64,000 nucleotides of DNA from Vicinamibacteraceae bacterium (GTDB lineage Bacteria > Acidobacteriota > Thermoanaerobaculia > Multivoradales > Multivoraceae). The position numbers were made by a program, and so were the translations under genes. Below are positions 1-10,252 of this stretch, one piece after another; positions within the stretch are counted from its first letter, which is position 1; the number at the start of each line of letters is the position of its first letter. The notes beneath the pieces are model-generated. The model was given only the letters and a program-made list of their open reading frames with translations. It was not told the origin of the DNA and did no database searches. The stretch spans positions 1 through 64,000 of the forward strand of contig JAAXHG010000188.1 in NCBI GenBank assembly GCA_012270995.1. The letters run 5' to 3'.

Positions 1-246
1 AGCCGAAGGATATAGTGCTTGCCGTTGAAGCCGAGGTCGGCCCAGCAACTGCTGGGTGGAGCGGTTCGGCGGCGGCTGTCGCGGTCTCGAGGGGGAGTTG
101 CGTCAGCGTCGTTGACGGGATCCCTACCCCCCGACGGCGAACTCGGTCCCATGGGCAGCGCCCCAGAGTGCGTACCGTCTTGGGACGGATGCGGGCAGAT
201 CCGTCACTCCCAATGGCTGCCATGGGCCGAATGCGTTAGCCGGCGT
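1..246. other. Window edge, no supportable gene
   Basis: Short open frames exist on both strands here, but none has a convincing start, a ribosome binding site or protein-like composition. The stretch lies beyond the stop of the disrupted gene that begins at 2052 on the minus strand. I see no RNA gene or clear hairpin. Confidence 0.4.
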
Positions 247-2052
247 TCATTGATCTGATTCTTGTTGTGTTCCTTCCTGTCCGTCGGTCTCGTCTGCAGC
301 GGCTGGGACTGGTGGATCCACCGGCGCGAGATCCAAGCCAAACCTGCTGGCGCAAGTGACGGCTTCGCCTTCTTCGGTACTTCGGCTCTCCAGCACCAAC
401 GCATGACGCCCGTTCGGACTCACGGCTAACGGCGGCGGGCCAGTCCGCCATTCCGAGACGTGCTCCTCACGCCACTTCTCGAACCGTGGACTTCGCCAGG
501 AGTGCCTTACGCGCCACCGGCCTTCGTCCTTCTCGGTCTGGACGAAGCCGCGGACCGGGTGCGGTGACCCATCGGCGGCGGACCGGCGAAGAAAGGGTGT
601 CTCCGGAACGGCAAGATCGTATCGGACATTCGATAGGTCATAGGCCAGCCACTCCCCGCCCTTTCGGGCCCATAGCACACGGTCCTCCGGCTGATCGCTC
701 TGCGCAGGGCCTTTCCTCCGTCGATGACGAACAGCAACGACTTCTCCGTCGAGAGCCCGCGTTCGACTCGATGGCGTCGGGGCGGGCGCGTCGCAGCAAC
801 TCGGCTTCTAGCGTACCCGGTTCCCGATCCACTCCCGGTCGGCCGCTGCCTCCGCCTCTCGGTCCGCTTTCAGCGGCGGCGCCGGAGTCGTCGGTCGCAG
901 CTTCACGAAGCGGGCGTGGGCCGTCGAGGCGCCATCCGCGCCCCGCCGCTCCTCGACGATGACGGCATGCAGGCCGTTCGCACTAACGAACACCTCATTC
1001 CAAGCCAGGGCATGGACGTGTACCCTTGGCACCTGACGCTCTTGTCGCTGGTGCCCGGGTGGCCCGATCAGCACCAGATAATCCCGGTACCAGTCCGACG
1101 CGTGGCGCACCTCAACCGGCGTCGTCCTGTCGAGCCACGCGTGCTCGATTCGGTACGTGCCGTCAACCGCGGTGATCTGGACGACGCCGCGTTCCGGATG
1201 TGGTGCCGCCGTCTCCTTGTCCAGTACCCATATCGGCTCTTCTTCCATGCCGGATACGCCGAGGTCCGGAAGCGCGTATCCCTTCCAGTAGAGAGACGTC
1301 TCCGCCCACAAGATCCGTTCGTCCCACTGCCACCAGAACGAGTACTCCTCCACTCCGTTGTCGAACAGAATCGGGCGTACCACGGGTGAAGCGCTCTCCG
1401 AGAAATGAACGATGAAGGCGCCCTTGTTCCACGGCGCCACGACCACCGGCCCCGCGGAATCAAGATAAACGAAACCTGGTGAGAAAATCGTCCACTTGCC
1501 GATGTCCGTCAACTCACGACCGACATGGAACCGTTCCTTGCGAGTCGTGGTCAGATCGCGGCTCCCGATCTCGCGGAACGAAAAGCGGGAACCGTGACCC
1601 GTGCCCCAGGCGCGGCCGTCGCCGGAGAAGTTCACGAGGATTCCGTGGCTTCCGTTGTCGACTCCGGGAAAGGCGTTCCTGCTGTTCCAACTCCAGAAGG
1701 TCTCCAACTCCTTGCCGCGAATCTCCACGATGTCGTAGTGCTGGGTCCGGTCGTGCAGCGTTGTGGCGTCCTGGCTTCCCAACAGAAGCCGGCCGTCGGC
1801 AAGCACCGTCAAGCTGCGGCCAACGCGCTTTGGCGGAAGGTCGATCGTGCCCTGGATTCCTCGGTCGTCCATGAGAATCAGTGCCGAGGATCGGCGGGCG
1901 TCGTCGGCAACCAGAAGCGCCGCTCGACCTCCGGGCGCCACCAATCCCCCGGCCACTCTGCCGTGGAGTGGAATCAGAGTCTCCGCCTGTGCGGTGCCGG
2001 CCAGGCAGCCGACGACCAAAGCGTACGTCCAGCATCTCTTCCCTTGCTTCAT
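247..2052 (-). pseudogene. Exported protein of unknown function, frameshifted
   Basis: The start at 2052 gives a signal peptide (about residues 1-23, ending in AQA) and about 400 residues with recurring short blocks such as VLADGRLLLGSQ and LAVSPNGRHALVLES, which suggest a beta-propeller-like secreted protein. I do not recognise the family. The first frame stops at 808. The protein-like sequence resumes in a second frame (GTLEAELLRRARPD), then a third (STEKSLLFVIDGG, about 690-745), then returns to the first frame (VLWARKGGEWLAYDLS) and ends at 247. At least three indels lie within about 150 bases. It sits 4 bases after the M23 peptidase gene and was probably co-transcribed with it. It may be a decayed gene or may reflect poor sequence quality near a contig end. 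Confidence 0.6.
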
Positions 2053-2056
2053 CTCC

Positions 2057-4056
2057 CTACTCCCCGGCGCAGTGCTCGGCGTCCGAGCTGTTGAATGTGA
2101 ACCCGGCGGCCGCCATGACGTCCTCTCCCCCAGCGGCCTCGACGGGGTCTATCGGGCGGTCGTTGGCGTCGGTCACCTTCAAGTGAAGGTGCGGCCCCCA
2201 TGTCACCCCCGAAGGCCCATACGATCCGATTCGATCGCCCGCCCGGACCTCGGTTCCAGCGGGCGACCTGTCACGCCGGTCCATGTGGCAGTAGACATGG
2301 CGGCCCCCGCTCGGAAGGCTAACCGCGACTTGATAGCCACACTCGTCCGAGTACGCGTGATTCGTTATGGTTCCATCCGCGAGAGCGAAGAAACTGGCGT
2401 CGTCGCTGCTGACCTGGATGTCGATGGCCCGGTGTTTCCGCGTCGTACCGTCACTGTTCCTTCGCAGCGCATCGAACCCGTCGCCGTCGTCGATGTTCCA
2501 TCCTTCGCAGTTGATGTCGCTGGTTGCTGCCGCGAGCGAATCGCCACTCGGTTCCGGCGTCGGGGACGGTTGCGGCCCCGGCCCGGGTGGCGGCTGCGGT
2601 GTCGGAGTTGGCGTTGGCGGAGGGATGACGATCACGATGGTCTGGACTGGCGGTGGCGGGAGAGGCGCCGGCGTGGCGGTGACGTCGATGCTGTCCTTGA
2701 AAACAACGAAGCCGTCCACGCATTCCTGATCCGCCGGCAGTTCCGTGTCGCCGTCGCAGCCCAGGACCTCCGGTCCTTCCCCGAACGCCGGGGCCGGATC
2801 TCTGTCAATCGGTCGTTCCGGCACGACGTGACGATGGCAGGAACCGCCGGAGGCGAAGTAACCGGCGGGGCAGTCGACGCTGGCGATGATCGTCCAGGCG
2901 CCCGTGCCCCCGTGGTAGGGGTACACCTGCACGGTGTGCGTCCCGCGTCCCAGGGCGCCGCTCCAGTCGTCGTCGCTTGTGCCGCCGCGATTCGAGCAGG
3001 CCAAGCCGTTCACGGAACAGTCGATGTCCCGGTCCATGCCCGTCAGCGAGACGTTCACGGTCTGGCGGGAAGCCAGCGTGAAGGTGTAGGTCTGTCCGAA
3101 GCTGTTCGTCTCGGTCGAGTAGGCGAGGCCGACCCGCGTCTCCACCGTGCGTTGCACCCCTGTCGGCGCTGACGGCGGAGGCTCTACCGCTCCCGGCGCG
3201 GTGACGGTGAGCTTCCAGCTTCCCGAGCTGCCGCCGTAGGGATACACCGTGACGACGTGCGTGCCGGCGCCGAGGGCGCCGCTCCAGGAATCGTCACGCG
3301 TGCCGCCGTGGTTCGTGCAGTTGGAGTCGTTGACGCGGCAATCGATGTCCCGGTCCATGCCGGTCAGCGAGACGTTCACCTCCGAACCGGACGGAAGTTT
3401 GAACGCGTACGTCCGGCTGCCCGAGACCCCGGTTTCGGACACGGTGAACGGCAAGCCGCGGACGGTCGGAGCCTCGAGGGCGGTGGCGCTTACGGTCAGC
3501 GTCCAGCTCCCGGCGCCGCCGCCGTAGGGGTAGACGCTGACCGTGTGCGTGCCGGCGTCCAGCTGGCCGCTCCAGTCGTCGTCGCTCGTGCCGCCCCGGT
3601 TCGAGCATGCGGAGCCGTTGACGGAACAATCAATGTCCCGGTTCATCCCGGTCAGCGAAACGCTGACGGAACTGCGGGACGCGAGGACGAAGGAGTAGGT
3701 CCGGGCGAAGCTGTTCGTTTCCGTCGCCGTCAGGACCGTTTCCGACGACGGCGCCGTCACGGACGCGGTAGGTGACCGTGTAGGTCGTCTCCGTCGCGAC
3801 GGTAGGCGAGCGTTCCGCTCGCGACCCGGGTCCCCGGGAAGAAGGTGATTCCGGGCGGCTGCCCCGACAAGCTGTAGGTGTAGGGTGCCGCGCCTCCGGT
3901 GGCCGCGGGGAACACGGTGTCGACGACGCCCGCGGGCGGCAGTCTGAAGTCGGGGAGGCCCGGAAGGGACAGCGACGTCCCCGCAGCGACGGACGGCGCT
4001 CCAGCCAAGAGCAGGAAGAGAGGGACAGACGCCGAAACGGGGCGTTTCACGGTCAT
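2057..4056 (-). pseudogene. Exported M23 metallopeptidase with three PPC-like repeats, frameshifted
   Basis: From 4056 the reading gives a signal peptide (ending SVAAG) and a putative Ig-like domain (GGAAPYTYSLSGQPPGITF). Two frame changes follow, near 3800-3815 and 3757-3770; between them the frame reads ATETTYTVTYRVRDG. The remaining 567-residue frame holds three repeats of about 90 residues, each containing RDIDC, GGT and a GTHTV-VYPYGG motif. These resemble bacterial pre-peptidase C-terminal domains. A Pro-rich linker follows, then a C-terminal LytM/M23 domain with zinc-binding motifs HRAID and PHLHL. M23 enzymes cleave peptidoglycan cross-links or other Gly-rich peptides in the periplasm or outside the cell. 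Cysteines recur at the same place in each repeat (DIDC and SNRG or TNHG regions), so disulfides are likely. Domain assignments are confident; whether the intact protein is made is not. Confidence 0.7.
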
Positions 4057-4189
4057 CGCCTCAACAGAGAATCGAAGATGATGGCGAGTCTACACCTGTC
4101 GTCGGCCGCTTCAAGGGCGGATGGAGTAGCCTGTCGGGCGGAGCGGGCCGGTGGGGTCGACTAACCGCCGCCGACTAGGATGCGGAGCC

Positions 4190-5980
4190 ATGGCGCGGCG
4201 ACTGGCTCTGATTGGCGGCAACCTGCCGTGGCTGTTCGTGCTGGCGTGGCTTGCGTCCGCGGCGTGGTTCCTTTGCGACGACGCCTTCATCAGTTTCCGG
4301 TATGCCCGCAACCTGGTGGAGGGCCACGGCCTCGTCTTCAACTTTGGGGAGCGAGTGGAGGGTTACTCCAACTTCCTCTGGGTGCTCGAACTCGCGGCGC
4401 TTTGGAAGCTGTTCGGGCTGCGTCCCGAGAACGTCGCGCCGTGGCTGTCGGCCGCGTGCACGGTCGGCACGCTGGCGGCGACCGTCTGGTGGGCGGCGCG
4501 GCTCCCCGGTCTCCGGCGCCGCGGGCTCGTGACCTGGATGGCGCTGGGCCTGTTGTGCAGCAGCGCCACGTTCGCCGTCTGGACCTCCGCCGGGGGGTTG
4601 GAAACGCGGCAGTTCACCCTCTTCGTCGTTGTGGCCGTGGTGTGCCTGACCGTGTGCGGCGAACGTCGCCTGGGACTGTTTGGCGCCTCGCTGAGCCTCG
4701 CGGCCGCCGCGTACACGAGGCCGGAGGGCCCGTTGATCGCGGTTTGCTGCTTCGGCTGGTTCGTCGCACAGCGGATCGTTGTCTCGCGGCGGATACGGCC
4801 GGACTTCCGGGAACTGCGTTGGTTGGTCTTACCCTTCGTCTCCTTGGTTGCAGCCCACTTCCTGTTTCGCTACGCCTACTACGGCGAGTGGTTGCCCAAC
4901 ACGTACTACGCCAAGCACGTCCGGCCCTGGTACGAGTCCGGCTTCAACTACCTGTGGGCGGCCGCGATCGAGACCGGTCTCTACCTGCTGGCGCCGATCG
5001 CGGTGGTGGCGCTCCGGTCAGCCTGGCGAGAGCGTGGGGATCTCCGCTTCGCCCTGCCGCTCGCCTGCATCGTCCCGCACATGGCCTGGCTGTTCCGGAT
5101 CGGCGGCGACTATTTCGAGTACCGGCCGCTCGACTTCTACTGGCCGCTGCTGGCGGTTCCGGCGGCCGCCGGGATCGTTCACTTGGGTTCTTCGGCATCC
5201 GTCTGGTGGCAACGATTCCGGTCGGAGCGGGCCGGCGCCGTACCGACCGGTCCGGGGGCATTCGCCGTCGTTCTGTTCGTGCCGGTCCTTCTCTACGCCG
5301 GTGCATTGCAGGGCGCGCTCCTCTTTCGGGGCGCCGCCGAGGAGGGCTACACCGAGAAGCTCCACCTCGAAGTCGACCGTGAGAACGCGGCGTGGTTGTT
5401 CGCGATGCCCGGCATGCCGGCCCTCGCCGCCATCTCCAACGACCTGCGCCAGCGAATGACGCGGCAACTCGTGGGCCTTCGTTTCGCCGAACACAGGCAG
5501 GCCGCTAGGCGGAAGTTGGAGGACTGGCGGGACTACGGACGCATGAAGCGGGGCGTGTTTCCCGAGGATGCCCTGACGGCAACGGGCGCCCTGGGCATCC
5601 AGTCCTACTTTCTGCCGGACCTGCGGGTCGTGGACGGGCATGGTCTGGTGGACCGGACCGTGGCGCGCAATCCCGTCGCCTCGTCCAACAGCGAGCGACT
5701 GATGGCGCACGACCGGAGGCCGCCGCCGGGTTACGTCCTGGAGGAGCGCGGAGTGAACATCATGGTGCTTCCGTCCGCGACGATCGTGGAGGAGGCCCTC
5801 GGTCGCGGCGCCTACGCGTTGGAGATCGTCTCCAACCTGTGGATGCCCTTCGATGCGGCCGACCGTGACTGGGTCCTCTCCAGCTTCGACCGGGGCGAGC
5901 TGCGCATGCGGGAAGAACCGGAAAACCGCTGGGAACTGCAGGTCGACGCCATCAGGAGGTACGAGGAGGGGGCGCGTTAG
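4190..5980 (+). CDS. GT-C type integral membrane glycosyltransferase
   Basis: A 596-residue polytopic membrane protein. Residues 29-40 read [12 protein letters not shown] and are followed by GHGLVFN and EGYSNFLW. This is the first-loop signature of lipid-phosphate-sugar dependent GT-C glycosyltransferases, where the paired Asp (30-31) forms the catalytic acidic motif. Around ten hydrophobic segments occupy the first 400 residues and a soluble C-terminal domain of about 200 residues follows. The likely role is transfer of a sugar from a polyprenyl-phosphate donor to a cell-envelope glycan or protein; donor and acceptor cannot be told from sequence. I prefer ATG 4190 over GTG 4151 because the N-terminus then starts just before the first membrane helix and an AGGA lies upstream. 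The next gene starts 2 bases after the stop, so the two are probably co-transcribed. Confidence 0.75.
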   Translation: MARRLALIGGNLPWLFVLAWLASAAWFLCDDAFISFRYARNLVEGHGLVFNFGERVEGYSNFLWVLELAALWKLFGLRPENVAPWLSAACTVGTLAATVWWAARLPGLRRRGLVTWMALGLLCSSATFAVWTSAGGLETRQFTLFVVVAVVCLTVCGERRLGLFGASLSLAAAAYTRPEGPLIAVCCFGWFVAQRIVVSRRIRPDFRELRWLVLPFVSLVAAHFLFRYAYYGEWLPNTYYAKHVRPWYESGFNYLWAAAIETGLYLLAPIAVVALRSAWRERGDLRFALPLACIVPHMAWLFRIGGDYFEYRPLDFYWPLLAVPAAAGIVHLGSSASVWWQRFRSERAGAVPTGPGAFAVVLFVPVLLYAGALQGALLFRGAAEEGYTEKLHLEVDRENAAWLFAMPGMPALAAISNDLRQRMTRQLVGLRFAEHRQAARRKLEDWRDYGRMKRGVFPEDALTATGALGIQSYFLPDLRVVDGHGLVDRTVARNPVASSNSERLMAHDRRPPPGYVLEERGVNIMVLPSATIVEEALGRGAYALEIVSNLWMPFDAADRDWVLSSFDRGELRMREEPENRWELQVDAIRRYEEGAR

Positions 5981-5982
5981 GC

Positions 5983-8142
5983 ATGGATCGGGGAGTCCGG
6001 CTTCTTGCGACAGCGGTTGCGCTGCTTGCGGTCGCCGCGGCCGGCGCGTCGGCGCAGCCGGCGGGGACGCCGCTGCGAGTCTTCACCGCCGAACAGGCGG
6101 AGCGGGGGCAGGCCCTCTACGAGGAGATCTGCATCGAGTGCCACCTGTCGAGCCTTGCGGGGGCGAACGAGGCGCCGCCCCTGCGTGGCGCGGACTTTCT
6201 CGACGCCTGGGGCGCCGGCGCCGTGGTCGATCTCGCGGATACGATCCGGGTCACGATGCCGCCGGAGGACCGGAACTCCCTGACGCCGCAGCAGACCTAC
6301 GACTTGGCCGCCTTCGTGCTGCGGCAGAACGGCGCGGCGGCCGGCGTTGATGCGCTGGTCGCGGACAGCCCGGGTCTTGGCGCGTCGCTGGGCAGTCTGG
6401 GCATGGAGGGCGCGGCGGCATCCCCGAGGGACTCAGCCGCGGTCGCGGACCGCGACGTCCGCGCTCCCGCCGAGGCGGCGGAGGAGGAGCGCATCACGCC
6501 GCCCGGGGAACGGGAGATCGAGGACTTCGAGCCGGTGACGACCGAGATGCTGCTCGACCCGGACCCCGGGGACTGGTTGATGTTCCGGCGCACCTACGAC
6601 GGCCAGGGCCACAGCCCGCTCGATCGGATCGACTCCGTCAACGTCGGCGACCTGCGCCTGGCCTGGTCCTGGGCGATGGCCGACGGCGTCAACCAGCCAA
6701 CACCGCTGGTCTACCGCGGCGTCATGTATCTGGCCAACCCGGGGAACATCATCCAGGCGTTGGAGGCCGACACCGGCACGCTGATCTGGGAGTATCGGCG
6801 GTCCCTCGAGGGCGATCTGGCGCGCGGTTTCAACCAGCTTCGCAACCTCGCGATCTGGGGCGACAGGATCTTCGTTGCCACGAAGGATGCGGCCATGCTC
6901 GCGCTCGACGCCCGTAGCGGGCGGCCGCTCTGGGAGACGCAGATCGCCGATCCGGCGAAGCGCTACCGGAACACGAGCGGTCCGATCGTGGTCGATGGGC
7001 TCGTGGTCAACGGCATCAACGGTTGTATCCGCTACTACGAGGACAGTTGCTTCATCACCGCCCACGATGCCGAAACTGGCGAAGAGCGGTGGCGCACGTA
7101 CACCATCGCCCGTCCCGGGGAGCCCGGAGGCGACACCTGGGGCGATCTGCCGCTCATGCTGCGCGGCGGCGGCGACTCCTGGATCCCCGGTAGCTACGAC
7201 CCTGAACTGGAGCTCATCTACTGGCCGGTGGCGCAGGCCAAGCCCTGGGTGCCGGCGAGTAGAGGCCTGACGATCGACCACAAGGTGCTCTACACGAACT
7301 CGACCCTGGCGATGCGGCCCGCCGACGGGGAGATCGTCTTCTACCGGCAGCACGTGCCCGGCGAGGCCCTCGACCTCGACGAGGCCTTCGAGCAGGTCCT
7401 GGTCGACCGCGGTGGACGGAAGCTCCTGCTTACGTCCGGCAAGCACGGCATCCTGTGGAAGCTCGACCGGTCGGACGGCTCTTTCGTGTCGTTGAAGGAG
7501 ATGGTGTTCCAGAACGTCTTCGACCACATCGACCGCGAGACCGGTGAGGTCCGCTACCGCGAGGACATCGCGTCGGCCGAAGTCGGGGAGTGGGTTTCGG
7601 TCTGCCCCAGCACAGCCGGAGGCCACAACTGGCAGGCCTCCTCCTACAGCCCCGCGCACGGGTTGCTCGTCGTGCCGCTGAGCCAGAGCTGCCTCGACAT
7701 CTCCGGCCGCGAGCCGCGCTTCGAAGAGGGGGCGGGGGGCGAGGGGGCAGACCGCAAGTGGTTCGAGATGCCCGGCACGGAGGGGCGGCTCGGCAAGCTG
7801 GCGGCCTACGACGTGGACACGATGGAGGAGGTCTGGAGCATCGAGCAGCGGCCCGCCTTCCTCACCGCGGCCCTGACCACGGCCGGCGGTATCGTCTTCG
7901 CCGGCGACATCGACCGGCGGTTCCGGGCCTGGGACACCGCAACGGGTCGAGAACTCTGGGGAACCCGCCTGCCGACCTCGGTACAGGGCTTCCCGGTCAG
8001 CTACGAGGTCGACGGCGTTCAGTACGTGGCGGTGTCGACGGGGCTCGGGGGCGGCAGTCCGCGCTTCGTCCCGGCCCGAGTCAGCCCGGAGATCCGCTAT
8101 CCGCAGAGCGGTAACGGTCTGTTCGTCTTTCGCCTCCCGTAG
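5983..8142 (+). CDS. Periplasmic PQQ-dependent dehydrogenase with N-terminal cytochrome c domain
   Basis: 719 residues. A signal peptide (1-25, cleaved after ASA) is followed by a cytochrome c domain with heme motif CIECH at 50-54. Its likely axial Met is in TMPPED. From about residue 185 an eight-bladed quinoprotein propeller begins with [17 protein letters not shown] and shows recurring W-motifs such as [12 protein letters not shown] and [12 protein letters not shown]. This is the layout of quinohemoproteins that oxidise alcohols, aldoses or other polyols in the periplasm and pass electrons through heme, except that the heme domain is N-terminal rather than C-terminal. The substrate cannot be predicted. 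Two Cys ([11 protein letters not shown]) may form a disulfide in the propeller. It follows the glycosyltransferase by 2 bases. Confidence 0.85.
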   Translation: MDRGVRLLATAVALLAVAAAGASAQPAGTPLRVFTAEQAERGQALYEEICIECHLSSLAGANEAPPLRGADFLDAWGAGAVVDLADTIRVTMPPEDRNSLTPQQTYDLAAFVLRQNGAAAGVDALVADSPGLGASLGSLGMEGAAASPRDSAAVADRDVRAPAEAAEEERITPPGEREIEDFEPVTTEMLLDPDPGDWLMFRRTYDGQGHSPLDRIDSVNVGDLRLAWSWAMADGVNQPTPLVYRGVMYLANPGNIIQALEADTGTLIWEYRRSLEGDLARGFNQLRNLAIWGDRIFVATKDAAMLALDARSGRPLWETQIADPAKRYRNTSGPIVVDGLVVNGINGCIRYYEDSCFITAHDAETGEERWRTYTIARPGEPGGDTWGDLPLMLRGGGDSWIPGSYDPELELIYWPVAQAKPWVPASRGLTIDHKVLYTNSTLAMRPADGEIVFYRQHVPGEALDLDEAFEQVLVDRGGRKLLLTSGKHGILWKLDRSDGSFVSLKEMVFQNVFDHIDRETGEVRYREDIASAEVGEWVSVCPSTAGGHNWQASSYSPAHGLLVVPLSQSCLDISGREPRFEEGAGGEGADRKWFEMPGTEGRLGKLAAYDVDTMEEVWSIEQRPAFLTAALTTAGGIVFAGDIDRRFRAWDTATGRELWGTRLPTSVQGFPVSYEVDGVQYVAVSTGLGGGSPRFVPARVSPEIRYPQSGNGLFVFRLP

Positions 8143-8204
8143 TGTGAATGGAGACAGGCCTGTCCGCATTTCGCAGCCGGACACCTTCGCTATAGTCCGC
8201 CATC

Positions 8205-9020
8205 ATGAGAAAGCACAGCTTGGCCGCGTCGCTGCCGGCGATGCTGCTTCTCGCCGTGTCTGCGGCGGCGCAGGCACAGGACGGCGCGTACCAGGCGCCG
8301 AAGACGCCGGACGGCGATCCGGATCTCAATGGCATTTGGCAGGCGATGAACAGTGCGCACTGGGACCTCGAAGCACACCACGCGCGGCGCACTCCGGTGC
8401 CCGAGTACGGGGCCCTGGGGGCGATTCCGGCCGGGCTGAGCGTGGTCGAGGGCGGAGAGATTCCGTACCAGGACTGGGCGCTCGAGCAGCGCAACGCGAA
8501 CCGGCAGGACTGGTTGAACCTGGACCCGGCGGCGAAGTGCTTCATTCCGGGTATCCCGCGGGCCAACTACATGCCCTTGCCCTTCCAGATCGTGCAAACG
8601 CCGAAGGCCGTCTTCTTCGCCTACGAGTGGGGCGGCAACAGCCGCGCGGTTCGTCTCGATCGGCCAGGCACACGGGCGGTATTGCCGTCCTGGATGGGCT
8701 ACTCGCTCGGACGCTGGGAGGGCGACACCCTGGTGGTCGAGGTCACGGACCAGGTCGCCGACACCTGGTTCGACGCCTCGGGCAACTTCCACAGCGAGGA
8801 GCTCCAGGTCGTCGAACGCTACACGCGCTCCGGACCGGACTCGATGCACTACGAGGCGACGATCACCGATCCGAACGTGTTCACCGAGCCATGGACGATC
8901 AGCATGCCGCTCTACCGGCGCCTTGAAGAGAACGCGCGCCTGCTCGAGTTCAAGTGCATTCCGCTCGGGGGAGAGGACGCGGCCTACGGCCATCTGCGCC
9001 GCGGGGCGACGCCAGAGTGA
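8205..9020 (+). CDS. Exported protein of unknown function (PDLNGIW type)
   Basis: 271 residues with a clear signal peptide (about 1-24, AAAQAQ). The mature protein begins with TPDGDPDLNGIWQ. It contains GRWEGDTLVVEVT and a C-terminal VVERYTRSGPDSMHYE-type block. The downstream gene shares the same order of motifs, so the two are diverged paralogues. Such secreted proteins are frequent beside PQQ enzymes and amidases in environmental genomes, but their role is unknown to me. The start ATG is preceded by a short gap after the PQQ gene containing a 12-bp palindrome (8153-8164). Confidence 0.7.
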   Translation: MRKHSLAASLPAMLLLAVSAAAQAQDGAYQAPKTPDGDPDLNGIWQAMNSAHWDLEAHHARRTPVPEYGALGAIPAGLSVVEGGEIPYQDWALEQRNANRQDWLNLDPAAKCFIPGIPRANYMPLPFQIVQTPKAVFFAYEWGGNSRAVRLDRPGTRAVLPSWMGYSLGRWEGDTLVVEVTDQVADTWFDASGNFHSEELQVVERYTRSGPDSMHYEATITDPNVFTEPWTISMPLYRRLEENARLLEFKCIPLGGEDAAYGHLRRGATPE

Positions 9021-9034
9021 AAGGAGTCGAAGTC

Positions 9035-10105
9035 ATGAAGCACCGACTGTCCGCAAGCACCGTCGTTCTCGTCGTCGCCGCCCTGGCCGTCACCGGGGCC
9101 GCGTACGCCGAGGACGAGAAGCTCGTCACGTCCTGGGGCGTTCCGGACCTGCAGGGCACCTGGGACTACCGCTCGATCACGCCGCTCGAGCGGCCGGCGG
9201 AATTCGGCGACAAGGCGACCCTGACCGCCGAAGAGGCGGCGGCCCTGGAGCAGCGGCGCCGGGAGGCGCGTGCCGCGCGCGAGGTGCAGGGAGGCGGCGA
9301 CGTCGATCCCAGCCAGGGCGACGTCGACGTGGGCTACAACTCCTTCTGGCTCGACCTCGGCGACAAGGTCTCCGGCACGATGCGGACGTCCCTGGTGATC
9401 GATCCGCCGAACGGCCGGCTGCCCAAGATGACGGACGGGGCGATTCGCCGGGTGAACGAGCGCTACGCCCTCTGGGGCCAGCCGCCGGCCGGCCCGGAAG
9501 AGCGGAACTCGTACGAGCGCTGCATCATCGGCTTCAATGCCGGTCCGCCGATGACGCCGGGCGCTTACAACAACATGATGGAGATCTTCCAGTCGCCGGG
9601 CTACGTCGCGATCATGACCGAGATGATCAACGATCACAGGGTCATCTCCACCGATGGCCGGGAGCACGCGGACGAGAGCATGCGTTTCTGGAAGGGCGAC
9701 TCCTCAGGTGCCTGGGACGGTGACACGTTCGTCGTGACGACGAAGAACTACACCGAGCACACCGCTTACCGCGGCACCGGCCCGAACCTGGTTCTGACAG
9801 AACGCTTCACCCGCACCGGTCCGGACGCTCTGCTCTACGAGTACACCGTGGACGACCCCGAGTCCTTCGAAGCTCCCTGGACGAGCGCTCTCGAGATGCG
9901 GCGGAGCGACGACCCGGTCCTCGAGTACGCCTGCCACGAGGGCAACCGCGCGATGACGCTCATGCTCCGAGGCGCCCGCCACCGCGAGCAGCAGGGCACC
10001 TCCGAAGACGGCAAGGACTGGTTGGCGAGCTGGTACGGCGGCCAGAACCGCGTCGACGCGGCGCGAGAGGCGCTGGAGGCGGCGAAGGAGGAGCAGGAGC
10101 AGTGA
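9035..10105 (+). CDS. Exported protein of unknown function, paralogue of its upstream neighbour
   Basis: 356 residues from ATG 9035. I prefer this start to the more upstream one at 8954 because AAGGAG lies at 9021-9026 and the resulting N-terminus is a signal peptide (ending AAYA). The mature part starts WGVPDLQGTWDY. It then contains GPPMTPGAYNNMMEIFQ, WDGDTFVVTTKNY and LTERFTRTGPDALLYEYTVD. These match in order the motifs of the preceding protein (PDLNGIW, WEGDTLVVEV, VVERYTRSGPD). The C-terminus is a charged helix rich in Glu and Ala. The gap from the upstream stop is 14 bases, so the two are co-transcribed. Function unknown. Confidence 0.75.
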   Translation: MKHRLSASTVVLVVAALAVTGAAYAEDEKLVTSWGVPDLQGTWDYRSITPLERPAEFGDKATLTAEEAAALEQRRREARAAREVQGGGDVDPSQGDVDVGYNSFWLDLGDKVSGTMRTSLVIDPPNGRLPKMTDGAIRRVNERYALWGQPPAGPEERNSYERCIIGFNAGPPMTPGAYNNMMEIFQSPGYVAIMTEMINDHRVISTDGREHADESMRFWKGDSSGAWDGDTFVVTTKNYTEHTAYRGTGPNLVLTERFTRTGPDALLYEYTVDDPESFEAPWTSALEMRRSDDPVLEYACHEGNRAMTLMLRGARHREQQGTSEDGKDWLASWYGGQNRVDAAREALEAAKEEQEQ

Positions 10106-10108
10106 CCA

Positions 10109-10237
10109 ATGAGTGATTTCGACTTCTTCATCCTGTTGGCCGTGGCGTTCATCGGCCTGGAGATCGTCGCCGCTTTCGGTGTTCTCGACGACCACGAGCA
10201 GTCGAACGAGGCCTCCAGCGCCTCGAGCGACGGCTGA
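10109..10237 (+). CDS. Small single-pass membrane protein (42 residues)
   Basis: ATG 10109 lies 3 bases after the preceding stop. The peptide starts MSDFDFFILLAVAFIGLEI, a single hydrophobic helix, and continues with an acidic Ser-rich tail ending SSDG. The spacing suggests translational coupling. A GC-rich hairpin follows directly after the stop, as expected at the end of a transcription unit. No homologue comes to mind. It could be a small accessory subunit or a chance frame, but length, position and amphipathic build favour a real gene. Confidence 0.5.
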   Translation: MSDFDFFILLAVAFIGLEIVAAFGVLDDHEQSNEASSASSDG

Positions 10238-10238
10238 C

Positions 10239-10252
10239 GGGCGACTTCGCCC
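10239..10252. terminator. Hairpin between convergent genes
   Basis: GGGCG-ACTT-CGCCC forms a tight stem-loop exactly between the stop of the small membrane protein and the stop of the convergent DUF6152 gene. There is no strong T run on either side, so termination efficiency is uncertain. Confidence 0.4.

Noticed and set aside
8153..8164. Perfect 12-bp palindrome GACAGGCCTGTC
   Set aside because: Short, single, and without a promoter-like context or second copy; not enough to call an operator.
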